Positions 8,832-17,859 of a DNA stretch of 64,000 bases are shown in pieces. This stretch comes from JARKPK01 sp964631235 (GTDB lineage: Bacteria > Planctomycetota > Planctomycetia > Pirellulales > Thermoguttaceae): the NCBI GenBank assembly GCA_964631235.1, contig CAZVZX010000001.1, forward strand, positions 62,001-126,000, written 5' to 3'. The first letter of the stretch is position 1; every line of letters starts with the position of its first letter. Made by a program: the position numbers and the translations under genes. The notes beneath the pieces were generated by a model that ran no database searches, was not told the DNA's origin, and saw only the letters and a list, made by a program, of their open reading frames with translations.

Positions 8832-10784
8832 ATGGAACTCTCTTGGCTCGATGTCAGCGTGTTTGTCGCATTTGTGGTTGCGGTGGTGGCCGTCGGGATC
8901 GGGATGTCGCGGAGAAAAACCGACAGCGAAGGCTATTTCCTGGCCGGCCGGGGGCTTTCGTGGTGGCTGATCGGCTTCTCGCTGATTGCCGCGAACATTT
9001 CCACCGAGCAGTTCGTCGGCATGTCGGGAAGCGCGGCAAACTACCTCGGGCTGGCCATCGCCAGCTACGAATGGATGGCGGCGATCACCTTGGTGGTCGT
9101 TGCCTTCGCCTTCTTGCCCGCGTTTCTATCGGCCGGCATCTATACGATTCCCGAGTTCCTCGAATACCGTTACAACCGCGCCGCGCGATCGGTGATGTCG
9201 TTGTTGATGGTCAGCGTTTACGTCGCGGTGACTTTTCCGGCCGTGGTCTATTCCGGAGCGCTGATGATCGACGTTCTGTTTCATGGAAAAGCGTTCATGG
9301 GTCTGACGATCAATCTGACTTCGGCATCGTGGTTGATCGGCATCCTCGCGGCGGTGTATGTGGTGGCCGGCGGACTGAAGGCGTGCGCCTGGGCCGACCT
9401 GTTGCAAGGCTCGGCCCTGATTTTGGGCGGGGCCTTGGTTCTCGTTTTGGCAATGAATGCCTTAGGCGAAGCCGATCCGGCCGCCTTGGGATTGACCGCA
9501 GATGCGGCGCCGTCGGGGGCACTGGCTCGGTTCCGCGAGTTGAACGCGCCGAAAATGCACATGGTGCTGCCGGCCAGCGACAAAGAGATTCCCTGGACTG
9601 CGTTGATCCTCGGGCTTTGGATTCCCAATTTCTACTACTGGGGATTGAACCAATACATCACGCAGCGGACGCTGGGCTCGAAGTCGCTGGCCGAGGGCCA
9701 AAAGGGCGTCGTCTTCGCCGCCGCAATGAAGCTGCTCATCCCGTTTATCATCGTTTTTCCCGGGATGATCGCGTTTAATCTCTACCGCGGGGACATGCGC
9801 GACGAGGCCGCCAAGATGAACCAAGCCACCATCGAAGCGTTCGAGTCAGGGCGGCACCTCGGGCCGATGACGGCCTATCCGTTCGATCATCACTTTGCCG
9901 ACCAGCATCCCGACATCGCTCAGCGGTTGCTGGAACACAATCAGGCGCTGGCGGCCCAAATTGTCAAAAAGGAGAACAAGGAGAATAACGACACGAACAC
10001 AGCCGAGCCATCTGACGACGCAACCTCCTTAGCCAAGGTCAACGACCGCGTAATCGAACAGATCGAAAAGGCCGCCGCCGGGGCAAACAACGCCAACGCG
10101 GAATCAGGCGCGAAAATTGTGATCGCCAAAGGATTGATCGGTTATCAATTCGATTCAGCGTTCGCGCTGTTGATCAAGCGGCTGGTGCCGCAGGGATTGC
10201 GCGGATTCATGCTGGCGGCGATTCTCGGCGCGGTGCTTAGCTCGTTGGCCGCGATGCTCAATGCGGCCTCGACGATCTTCACGATGGACCTTTTCCGGCA
10301 GTACATCAAGCCCGACGCGAGTCAGGGCCTTTTGGTCGGTGCAGGCCGTTTGTGCGTCGTCGTGTTCATGGCCATCGGCTGCATCATCGCCCCGGAATTG
10401 AACAACCCGAAGTTCGGCGGGATTTTCAAATATATCCAAGAGTTCCAAGGGTTCCTCTCGCCCGGCGTGTTAGCCGTTTTCGTGTTCGGTTTGAGCGTGA
10501 AGCGGGCGCCGCGAATCTGCGGCATCGTCGGGCTGTTGCTTACGCCGGTGTTGTACGGCGGCCTGAAAGTGCTCCTGCCCAATCTCGCCTTCCTCGATCG
10601 CATGGCCGTGGTGTTCTTCGCCGTGCTGGCGGTCATGGGTGTGCTGACCCTGATTCGCCCGCTGCCAGAGCCGATCACGCTGCCGCGCACGGATAAAATT
10701 GAACTGACCTCATCGCGCGGCGCGCTGACGGCCGGAATCGCGGTCGTGTTGGCGACTCTCGCGCTGTACGCCGTGTTCTTCTAA
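8832..10784 (+). CDS. Sodium:solute symporter (SSS family) with hydrophilic insert
   Basis: A 650-residue inner-membrane transporter with about 13-14 hydrophobic segments. Family marks include the first helix ending in VGIGMSRRKTDSEGYFLAGR, then IAANISTEQFVGMSG and GGLKACAWADLLQG. SSS proteins couple Na+ to import of sugars, vitamins or related solutes; the Planctomycete members lie nearest the SGLT branch, but the substrate is not evident. Residues about 376-430 form an unusual Asn/Lys/Glu-rich, locally AT-richer loop (ENKENNDTNTAEPSDD) between membrane segments. A weak GAGG site precedes the ATG. Confidence 0.9.
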   Translation: MELSWLDVSVFVAFVVAVVAVGIGMSRRKTDSEGYFLAGRGLSWWLIGFSLIAANISTEQFVGMSGSAANYLGLAIASYEWMAAITLVVVAFAFLPAFLSAGIYTIPEFLEYRYNRAARSVMSLLMVSVYVAVTFPAVVYSGALMIDVLFHGKAFMGLTINLTSASWLIGILAAVYVVAGGLKACAWADLLQGSALILGGALVLVLAMNALGEADPAALGLTADAAPSGALARFRELNAPKMHMVLPASDKEIPWTALILGLWIPNFYYWGLNQYITQRTLGSKSLAEGQKGVVFAAAMKLLIPFIIVFPGMIAFNLYRGDMRDEAAKMNQATIEAFESGRHLGPMTAYPFDHHFADQHPDIAQRLLEHNQALAAQIVKKENKENNDTNTAEPSDDATSLAKVNDRVIEQIEKAAAGANNANAESGAKIVIAKGLIGYQFDSAFALLIKRLVPQGLRGFMLAAILGAVLSSLAAMLNAASTIFTMDLFRQYIKPDASQGLLVGAGRLCVVVFMAIGCIIAPELNNPKFGGIFKYIQEFQGFLSPGVLAVFVFGLSVKRAPRICGIVGLLLTPVLYGGLKVLLPNLAFLDRMAVVFFAVLAVMGVLTLIRPLPEPITLPRTDKIELTSSRGALTAGIAVVLATLALYAVFF

Positions 10785-10786
10785 CT

Positions 10787-10888
10787 AAAACCGCGGAAAA
10801 CGGAAAGCGGTTCACATCGCATCGCTACGCAATCGGCCGCGTCATTGCGAGCGCGGCCGCTTCCGTAATTGTGTGGAATTATTCAGCA
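10787..10888 (+). repeat. Dispersed stem-loop repeat, copy D (forward)
   Basis: It begins 3 bp after the symporter stop: AAACCGCGGAAAACGGAAAG then CGGTTC, CGCAATCGGCCGCG, GCGCGGCCGCTTCCGTAATT and a GTGTGGAATTATTCAGC tail. AACCGC and GCGGTT can pair. It lies between two convergent gene ends. Confidence 0.8.
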
Positions 10889-10940
10889 TCGGCGACGCCG
10901 AGCAGCAGCAGATTGCTCGAATCACCGATTGCGCGAATCA

Positions 10941-12419
10941 CTACTTCGCACCGCCGAGGCCGACGGCCTTCAGCGCCGCTTCCGCCGCCAGTTCGCCGCC
11001 GTGTATGCAGTCGGGCAAGCCGACGCCGCGGTAGGCGTTGCCGGCCAAGAACACCCCGTGATGACGGCCGACGAGCGACTCGATTTGCTCGACCCGCTGC
11101 CGATGGCCCACATGGTATTGCGGCATGGTGCCGGGCCAGCGGGCCACATCGACAAAGCACGGCGCCCCGGTGATGCGCAACAGCGGCTTGATGTGGTCAA
11201 TCACCAGCCGAATCAACTCGTCCTCATCGGCTTCGGCCAGCTCCGGGCGGCGCGCGCCACCAACGAACGCACGAAGCAGCACCTTGCCGGGCGGCGCGCG
11301 GTGCGCGTATTTGCGACTGCTGAAGCTGACCGCCAGCAACGGGCTGTTTTCAATGGCCGGTACCACAGCTCCCATGCCGTCCAGCGGGTGTCCGACTTGC
11401 GACTCGTCGAATCCGCAGGAAACGATCGCTGTGCCGGAATGTTCGATCCCGGCCAACTGGTCAGCCAACGGACCATCGAACAACTTGATCAACCGCGCCG
11501 CCGTGCCGGACGGAGCGGCGACGATCACCGCATCGAACTGCTCGGTCTGCGGCAACGACTGGCCGCCGGCCGACTCGCGGGCCGAGTATTGTACCTCCCA
11601 ACCGCGTCCTTCTGCGGATGGTTTCAAGGCCGTGACGGCCGAACGTAATCGCACGACTCCCTCCGGCAACCGGGCCGCGATTGCATCTACAATGGCCGTC
11701 AGTCCGTCGCGCAAGGTGACGAACATGCTGTAGCGGGCGCCGCTTTCGCGCGGAGCCTGCCGGCCGGCGCGTCGCTGATGCCGCATGGCGCGAATCAGGC
11801 TGCCGTGCTCGCGTTCCATTTCGCGGAATCGGGGGAGCGTGGCCAATACGCTCAACCGTTCCATGTCGGCCGCGTACACGGCACTGACCAACGGCTCGAC
11901 CAAACGCTCGAAGGCCTCGCGGCCCATCCGACGGCGGACGAAATCGGCCATGCTCTCGTCGCCCGGGTCGCGCCGCGGGGGAAGAAAGTACTCCATGGCC
12001 GCCCGAATCTTTCCCCAAGGCGAAAGCAAGGGGGTGAGGGCCAGCGGCCAAAGCCGCGTCGGCGCCATCATGAGGAACCCGTCGGGCAGTTTATGCAGTC
12101 GCCCGCGAAAAACGATGAAGGTTTGCCGAAATCGGGCGTCGGTTTGAAGAAGCTGGTCGGAAAGCCCCAAGCGACGACAAAGATCGAGCCCCCACGGCAG
12201 CGTGGTAATAAAGTTGTCGGCACTGCGTTCTACCTGAAAGCCGTCGGCGTGGCGAGTGGAAAGAACCCCGCCGAGCCGGTTGGCCGATTCAAACAGCGCA
12301 AGCCGGCAACTCGGCTGCAATTCGACGATCCGATGGGCGGCCGCCAGCCCGGCAATTCCGCCACCGATGATCGCGATACGGGGGCGCGGCGCCGCTGAAC
12401 CTTCATTCGCCATGAACAT
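10941..12419 (-). CDS. hemG: Protoporphyrinogen oxidase (HemG/HemY-type, FAD-dependent)
   Basis: A 492-residue flavoprotein that oxidises protoporphyrinogen IX or coproporphyrinogen III in haem synthesis. The FAD-binding dinucleotide motif IAIIGGGIAGLAAAHRI is at about residues 15-31, followed by ALFESANRLGGVLST. The substrate-domain signature around VSAVYAADMERLSV and the C-terminal flavin motif (VFLAGNAYRGVGLPDCIHGG) are present. Length is normal for the HemY-like family. Two Met codons (12419 and 12413) could start it; neither has a strong ribosome site. No other haem gene is adjacent. Confidence 0.9.
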   Translation of the reverse strand: MFMANEGSAAPRPRIAIIGGGIAGLAAAHRIVELQPSCRLALFESANRLGGVLSTRHADGFQVERSADNFITTLPWGLDLCRRLGLSDQLLQTDARFRQTFIVFRGRLHKLPDGFLMMAPTRLWPLALTPLLSPWGKIRAAMEYFLPPRRDPGDESMADFVRRRMGREAFERLVEPLVSAVYAADMERLSVLATLPRFREMEREHGSLIRAMRHQRRAGRQAPRESGARYSMFVTLRDGLTAIVDAIAARLPEGVVRLRSAVTALKPSAEGRGWEVQYSARESAGGQSLPQTEQFDAVIVAAPSGTAARLIKLFDGPLADQLAGIEHSGTAIVSCGFDESQVGHPLDGMGAVVPAIENSPLLAVSFSSRKYAHRAPPGKVLLRAFVGGARRPELAEADEDELIRLVIDHIKPLLRITGAPCFVDVARWPGTMPQYHVGHRQRVEQIESLVGRHHGVFLAGNAYRGVGLPDCIHGGELAAEAALKAVGLGGAK

Positions 12420-12805
12420 ACACCCGGAGACAACGTCAAAACAGGTAATTATGCCGACCGCGACGGAAAAGGCAACGCCGCCGGAAACGCAGGCCGAAAC
12501 CGCGCCGCCGGTGGAGCCGACCGTTGCAAACCACGCGGCAGACGGCTACATTGAAGCTTGGCCCACATGGACCCCACGCCAGTGGATTGCGCGAGTTGCG
12601 GCTTGGCGACGGAGCCGGGTTGCCGCGATTCTCGGCGATCGACTTCGGTCCGCCGGCGCGTCTTCGGCCATTTGTCCGCGTGAATACTCGTTCCGGCGCG
12701 ATTTGCCGGTCGATGTTCAAGGCGGGCTCGGTCGATCGAGCTGCCGATGACTCATAGACGGGTTTGTCTCTGTGATCTCTGTTTTCTCAAAGGAGTAGTA
12801 CAGGA
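12420..12805. other. Intergenic region between divergent genes
   Basis: I see no gene, repeat copy or clear promoter here. A strong AAGGAG at about 12789-12794 is the ribosome site for the gene at 12806. Confidence 0.55.
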
Positions 12806-14167
12806 ATGTCGTACCAACCCTCACGTCGCGAATTCATGCAAGCGGGCGCCGCGGTCGGCATCGGCTATTGGGTCGCCGGTGGCGTCTCGGCCGCAGAGAG
12901 CAATTCGCCGAATGAGCGGATCGCGATGGCATCGATCGGCGTTGACGGCAAAGGCAAGAGCGATACCGCCGACGCCGCCCGGGCCGGCGACATGGTGGCC
13001 ATTTGCGATGTCGATCGCAAGCGTTTGGAAGCCGCCGCGCGCTCGTATCCGAAAGCGAAAATGTACACCGATTTTCGCAAAATGCTCGAAGAGATGGGCA
13101 GCAGCATCGACGCGGTCACCGTCAGCACGCCCGATCACATGCATGCCCCGGCCGCGTTGATGGCCATGCGGATGGGCAAGCACTGCTTCTGCCAGAAGCC
13201 GCTGACGCGTACGATTTACGAAGCCCGGCTGATGGCCAATGTTGCCCGAGAAAAGAAGGTTGCCACGCAAATGGGCAACCAGGGCACGGCCAACGAGCCG
13301 CTGCGCCGCGCGGCCGCCATGCTCCGCAAGAACGTGGTCGGAACGGTGAAGGAAGTCCACGTTTGGACGAATCGCCCGATCTGGCCGCAAGGTCTGGATC
13401 GCCCGCCGACCAAGCCGGTCCCCGAAGAATTGGACTGGGACCTGTGGCTCGGCTGCGCGCCGGAACGCCCCTACTCGGACGGCTACCATCCGTTCAAGTG
13501 GCGCGGCTGGTGGGATTTCGGCAGCGGCGCCTTGGGCGACATGGCCTGCCACACGGTGAACATGCCCTACATGGGCCTCGAATTGAAGAACCCCGTCGCC
13601 GTTCAGGCCGAGACCTCGGGCCACAACAAGGATAGCTACCCGCAATGGTCGGTGATCGAGTTCGATTTCCCGGCCGTCGATTGGCGCCCCGCCTTGAAGT
13701 TCTTCTGGTACGACGGTGGCAAGAAACCGCCCGCCGCGTTGATGGAACAGATGTCGGCCGCGTACGCGTCGGAGCTGGCCAAAGACAAGGGCTATATCAA
13801 CACCGGCTGCATTGTCGTCGGCGACAAGGGCATCCTCTTCTCGCCGGGCGACTACGCCGAGCGGAAGATCAAATTGTCCACCGGCGCCGAACTGCCCGAT
13901 GTCGAGTTCGAGCGTTCGCCGGGCCACTTCCAAGAGTGGGTCCGCGCCATCAAGGGCGGCCCGGAAGCGAAGTCGAACTTCCCGAACTACGCGGGCGGCC
14001 TGACCGAGACGATCCTCTTGGGCAACCTCGCCGTCTTCGCCGCCGACAAGCCCGGCAAGGGACCGAAGGTGGAGTGGGACGCCGTGAATTTGAAGGTGAA
14101 GAACATGCCCGAGTTGATGGCGATCGTCAAACCCACCTATCGCAAGGGCTGGGTGCTCGACGCCTAA
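12806..14167 (+). CDS. Gfo/Idh/MocA-family oxidoreductase, Tat-exported
   Basis: A 453-residue exported oxidoreductase-family protein. The signal PSRREFMQAGAAVGIGYWVA carries the RR pair. The Rossmann start is IAMASIGVDGKGKSD, where the usual GxGxxG is altered to GVDGKG. DMVAICDVD, STPDHMHAPAAL and the KPLTRTIYEA segment (usual EKP changed to QKP) follow. The C-terminal domain has GSGALGDMACHTVNMPYMG, typical of a planctomycete subgroup. Because the dinucleotide loop and EKP motif are both modified, cofactor use is uncertain. A strong terminator follows at 14254. Confidence 0.88.
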   Translation: MSYQPSRREFMQAGAAVGIGYWVAGGVSAAESNSPNERIAMASIGVDGKGKSDTADAARAGDMVAICDVDRKRLEAAARSYPKAKMYTDFRKMLEEMGSSIDAVTVSTPDHMHAPAALMAMRMGKHCFCQKPLTRTIYEARLMANVAREKKVATQMGNQGTANEPLRRAAAMLRKNVVGTVKEVHVWTNRPIWPQGLDRPPTKPVPEELDWDLWLGCAPERPYSDGYHPFKWRGWWDFGSGALGDMACHTVNMPYMGLELKNPVAVQAETSGHNKDSYPQWSVIEFDFPAVDWRPALKFFWYDGGKKPPAALMEQMSAAYASELAKDKGYINTGCIVVGDKGILFSPGDYAERKIKLSTGAELPDVEFERSPGHFQEWVRAIKGGPEAKSNFPNYAGGLTETILLGNLAVFAADKPGKGPKVEWDAVNLKVKNMPELMAIVKPTYRKGWVLDA

Positions 14168-14253
14168 TGCTCGTCGCAAATCGCTGAGGGTTCGCTGCCC
14201 GCGGCCCTTCGCGTTCGCGCAGCGAGAGAATAGCACCTGAGACGAACGTAGCC

Positions 14254-14284
14254 GAAACCCTGCGCCACCGCGGCGCAGGGTTTC
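14254..14284 (+). terminator. Intrinsic terminator after the Gfo/Idh/MocA gene
   Basis: GAAACCCTGCGCC (14254-14266) pairs perfectly with GGCGCAGGGTTTC (14272-14284) around a 5-base loop. The sequence after it is GTGCTTTCT, only a weak U-run. It sits 87 bp past the stop at 14167. Confidence 0.75.
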
Positions 14285-14336
14285 GTGCTTTCTGGTCCGA
14301 GCGTGGGCCGTAATTCGGACGCGACGGCCCTCCCGG

Positions 14337-14438
14337 CACCGAATAGTCCCGCGCAATTGCGCAATCGACCGCTGGCCCGGCAAAGCGGCTCTCTTGCGTG
14401 CTGTCCCTGTTTGAATCGTTTTTCGTTTTCGCGGTCTT
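14337..14438 (-). repeat. Dispersed stem-loop repeat, copy E (reversed)
   Basis: On the minus strand: GACCGCGAAAACGAAAAACG then ATTCAAAC, GCACGCAAGAGAGCCGCT, AGCGGTCGATTGCGC and the tail GCGGGACTATTCGGTGC. CCGCT/AGCGG and GCAA/TTGC preserve pairing although the bases differ from other copies. It lies just upstream of the pectate lyase promoter area. Confidence 0.8.
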
Positions 14439-14514
14439 GTTCGTTTCTACTTCGCTCGTTCGGTATGATAAGATGTCGCCAAGGCTGATCATCAACAATC
14501 TCGGGAGAACTCTC

Positions 14515-15567
14515 GTGCGCTCCAAGCTCTTTCGCTTTTCGGCCTGTTTGTTGGCCGCGATGCTTCTCGATGCGGCGTTCGCCGGTGCCGGCGAGGGGCC
14601 GCGACAGTATCTACGCCGGGCGAACGACTGGTATCGCAGCGCCGAGGCCAAACGCATCGCCGACAACGTTCTGACCCACCAATCCGACTTGGGCGGCTGG
14701 CCGAAGAACACCGATACCACGGTGCCGTACACGGGCCGCCGCGATGCCCTGAGGCCCACCTTCGACAACGGCGCCACCACCGACGAACTGCGGCTGCTGG
14801 CTAAGGTGTTCTCTTCAACGAATGAGCAGCGCTACCGCAACGCCTTCGAAAAAGGCCTCGACTACATCCTTCAGGCCCAGTATCCCAACGGCGGCTGGCC
14901 GCAATCGCACCCGCCGGGCAAAGGATATCATCGGCACATCACCTTCAACGACCAAACGATGGTCCGCCTGATGACATTCGTGCGCGAGGTCGCCCGAGAA
15001 CCGTCATACGCCTTCGTTGACCAGCGGCGTCGCAAGGCGGCCGCCGACGCCTTCGATCGCGGTGTGGCGTGCATTCTCAAATGCCAGATCATCGTCGAGG
15101 GCAAGCGAACGGCGTGGTGCGCGCAACACGACGAAATCGACTTCCGGCCGCGGCCGGCCCGTTCCTACGAGCCGGCCAGCCTCAGCGGAGCCGAATCGGT
15201 CGAGATCGTCCGGTTGTTGATGACGATCGAGAAGCCCAGCCCCGAGATCGTCGCCGCGGTCGAGGCGGCCGTCGCCTGGTTCGAGAAGGTCCAAATCCGC
15301 GGCATTCGTCAAGTCGTACAGCCTGATGCTCAGTCGCCTACGGGAAAGAACAAGGTGGTGGTCGAAGACCCCAACGCACCGCCCCTGTGGGCAAGGTTCT
15401 ACGAAATCGGCACGAATCGGCCCCTATTTCTCGACCGCGACGGGGTACCGCGGTTCCGCTTGGCCGACATCGGCTACGAGCGGCGGAACGGCTACGCCTG
15501 GCTCGGCACCTGGCCGCAGCCGCTGCTCGAACGCGACTATCCCAACTGGAAGAAGCGGTTGAAGTAG
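14515..15567 (+). CDS. Pectate lyase, polysaccharide lyase family 10-like
   Basis: A 350-residue secreted enzyme that should cleave polygalacturonate by beta-elimination. I chose GTG at 14515 because GGGAGA lies 7 bases upstream and it opens a clean signal peptide (RSKLFRFSACLLAAMLLDAA). An upstream in-frame ATG at 14473 follows a TATGAT -10-like box (14464-14469) too closely to be in the transcript. PL10 marks are SDLGGWPKNTD, DNGATTDELRLLAKV, NGGWPQSHP, HITFNDQTMVRLM and, late, ARFYEIGTNRPLFLDRDG and GYAWLG. It stands alone; pectate use fits degradation of algal or plant polymers. Confidence 0.88.
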   Translation: MRSKLFRFSACLLAAMLLDAAFAGAGEGPRQYLRRANDWYRSAEAKRIADNVLTHQSDLGGWPKNTDTTVPYTGRRDALRPTFDNGATTDELRLLAKVFSSTNEQRYRNAFEKGLDYILQAQYPNGGWPQSHPPGKGYHRHITFNDQTMVRLMTFVREVAREPSYAFVDQRRRKAAADAFDRGVACILKCQIIVEGKRTAWCAQHDEIDFRPRPARSYEPASLSGAESVEIVRLLMTIEKPSPEIVAAVEAAVAWFEKVQIRGIRQVVQPDAQSPTGKNKVVVEDPNAPPLWARFYEIGTNRPLFLDRDGVPRFRLADIGYERRNGYAWLGTWPQPLLERDYPNWKKRLK

Positions 15568-16135
15568 CCTCCGCCCCCGTGATCGGCAGGAGGGGCATTC
15601 CGTCGGCCATGCGCGGCGGCGCACCGCCGTCCCAGCCCAATTCGCCGCCGGCCCTCTTCGGCCTTCGGCACACAACCGGGCGACGGCGAGATGCTCTTGG
15701 GCCGCGATGGGCAAACATGGGCAGACGACGGCCGAAAGCCCTGCGAAACCATCGGCGATCGGCGGTGTTCAATTGCTCAGAGCATTGACCTGCGGCAGAG
15801 TGTCGAGAAGCAGGCTTGCTTCCATCGCAAGAGCAGAATCGCTGCGGCGTCGGCCAGCCCCCGGGTCGAGCAGCCGACGGCCACCCTCGACGGCCCTCCC
15901 GCACTACTTCCATAAACGAAGTCATTCCTACCAAAACCTGCCCGAATTCGCTTTCGCGACGAAAACGCAAAAATACTCTCCACAAAAAGCTTTCATCCTG
16001 ATAAGATTATTTGTGTGACCTGCCTGCCTTCGACTCGGGCGAACTCGGGATTCGCCGTGTCGCCCCCGAACCGCTGCGTGTTCGAGCCTCGAACCGATTG
16101 CTCCCATTCCTCGCCCTCAACCGGAGCGTGCATCG
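15568..16135. other. Intergenic region upstream of the DUF1549 cluster
   Basis: No gene seen. The left two thirds are featureless high-GC sequence; the right third turns AT-rich (15955-16015) and holds the promoter candidate at 15979-16007. Confidence 0.55.
15979..16007 (+). promoter_or_regulatory. Candidate promoter of the DUF1549-DUF1501-PPC cluster
   Basis: TCCACA (15979-15984) and TAAGAT (16002-16007) are 17 bases apart in the only AT-rich patch of this gap. The predicted leader is about 120 nt. Confidence 0.4.
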
Positions 16136-17806
16136 ATGAACAAGGCCGTGCCGAGTTCGCTTCTTCCTGTCTTCTTAGTTGCTGCGATTTCCATAGGCGC
16201 GAAGGCGGCCGATGATTCGCCGAGTGTTTACGAGCACCCGGAACCGCCGGTAGCCAAGGGCGAAATCGATCGGCTCGTCTTCGCTCGACTCGATCAATTG
16301 AAGATCAAGCCGGTCCTCTGCTCCGACGCCGTCTTCGTGCGGCGCGCCTACCTCGACGTGATCGGCCGCATTCCCACCGCCGCGGAAGCCCGCGAGTTCC
16401 TTTCCAGCACCGATCCGGGCAAGCGCGATCGGTTGATCGATCAGTTGCTCGAGCGCGAGGAGTATGCCGACTATTGGGCGATGCGTTGGGGCGACATCCT
16501 CCGCATCAAAGCGGAGTTCCCCGTGAACCTTTGGCCGAATGCCGCTCAGGCTTATCATCGCTGGGTCCGAACGTCGATTGCCGAAAACAAGCCGTACGAT
16601 CGCTTCGTCCGCGAACTGCTCACCTCAAGCGGCAGCAATTTCCGCGTGCCTCCGGTGAATTTTTATCGGGCCATTCAAAACCGCACGCCCGAGGGGATCG
16701 CCGCCGCCGTGGCGCTGGCGTTCATGGGCACACGGCTCGACACGTGGCCCACGGAAAAGATTCAGAATATGACGGTCTTCTTTTCGCAAGTCGGCTATAA
16801 ACCGACGCGGGAATGGAAGGAGGAGCACGTCGTTTGGGATCCCTACGGGGTGACTCGGCAGATTCCCAAGGCGAATGTCGATACCGGCGAAGCACCGCCG
16901 GCTGGCCCAATCACGGCTGCGCGCGTTTTGGAAAAGCCGATCGCGGTGGTATTTCCCGACGGCGCCAAGGGCGAACTGCGTCCCGACCAAGACCCGCGCG
17001 AGGTGTTTGCCGACTGGCTCATTCGCAAAGAGAATCCGTGGTTCGCCCGCGCAATCGTCAACCGTGTGTGGTGGTGGTTGCTCGGCCGAGGGATTATTCA
17101 CGAGCCCGACGACATCCGCGACGACAACCCGCCGAGCAATCCGGAGCTGCTCGCGTACCTGGAGAAGCAGTTTGTCGAGAGCGGGTACGACATGAAGAAG
17201 CTTTACCGGCTCATCTTGACCTCGCAAACATATCAATTGTCTTCACGACTGCGCACCGATACGCCCGAGGCTCGGGCACAATTTGCCGCGTATCCGTTGC
17301 GTCGGCTCGATGCCGAGGTGTTGATCGATACAATCAATGCAATCACCGGAACCACCGATCTCTACACGAGCCCGATCCCCGAACCGTTCACCTACATTCC
17401 CAAAGACAAGCTGGCGGTGGCGATTGCCGACGGGAGCATTACCAGCCCGTTCTTGGCCCTGTTCGGCCGGTCGGCCCGCGCCACGGGCATGGAAAATGAG
17501 CGCGACAATAAACCCGTTCCGGCCCAAGCGCTGCACATGCTCAACTCCAGCCACATCCAGCGCAAGATCGAACAGGGGCCGAAGCTGACCGCGTTGTTCG
17601 AGTCGGGCCGGAAGCAATCCGAGATCATCGACGAGCTTTATCTCTCGATTCTGTCGCGTTTCCCGACCGCTGAAGAAAGAAAAACCGCCGAAGAGTATCG
17701 AGCCCCCGGCCTTGCCCGCCGCTCAACGCGCAGCCGTCCGCGGGAAGAATGGATCGATCTCGCCTGGGCATTGATCAACAGCCCCGAATTCATGTATCGC
17801 CACTGA
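16136..17806 (+). CDS. DUF1549 / DUF1553 domain protein
   Basis: A 556-residue exported protein of a family nearly restricted to Planctomycetota and relatives. It has a signal peptide (LLPVFLVAAISIGAKAAD), then DUF1549 (about 40-250) with RRAYLDVIGRIPTAAEAREF and YADYWAMRWGDILRIK, then DUF1553 (about 285-550) with NPWFARAIVNRVWWWLLGRG, SYQL-type TSQTYQLSSR and YPLRRLDAEVLID. Many family members also carry an N-terminal cytochrome domain; this one does not. A GGAG site precedes the ATG. It is followed by a DUF1501 gene, the standard partner, and both are thought to act together outside the cytoplasm. The molecular role is unknown. Confidence 0.9.
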   Translation: MNKAVPSSLLPVFLVAAISIGAKAADDSPSVYEHPEPPVAKGEIDRLVFARLDQLKIKPVLCSDAVFVRRAYLDVIGRIPTAAEAREFLSSTDPGKRDRLIDQLLEREEYADYWAMRWGDILRIKAEFPVNLWPNAAQAYHRWVRTSIAENKPYDRFVRELLTSSGSNFRVPPVNFYRAIQNRTPEGIAAAVALAFMGTRLDTWPTEKIQNMTVFFSQVGYKPTREWKEEHVVWDPYGVTRQIPKANVDTGEAPPAGPITAARVLEKPIAVVFPDGAKGELRPDQDPREVFADWLIRKENPWFARAIVNRVWWWLLGRGIIHEPDDIRDDNPPSNPELLAYLEKQFVESGYDMKKLYRLILTSQTYQLSSRLRTDTPEARAQFAAYPLRRLDAEVLIDTINAITGTTDLYTSPIPEPFTYIPKDKLAVAIADGSITSPFLALFGRSARATGMENERDNKPVPAQALHMLNSSHIQRKIEQGPKLTALFESGRKQSEIIDELYLSILSRFPTAEERKTAEEYRAPGLARRSTRSRPREEWIDLAWALINSPEFMYRH

Positions 17807-17859
17807 TGCGCGGTCGCGGCGAATGTCGGCCGCCCGCTCCGATTTGAAAGGGTTTCAAT

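Noticed and set aside
14473..14514. ATG at 14473 as the start of the pectate lyase
   Set aside because: It lies right behind a -10-like TATGAT, adds residues without export character, and GTG 14515 has a ribosome site and a clean signal peptide.
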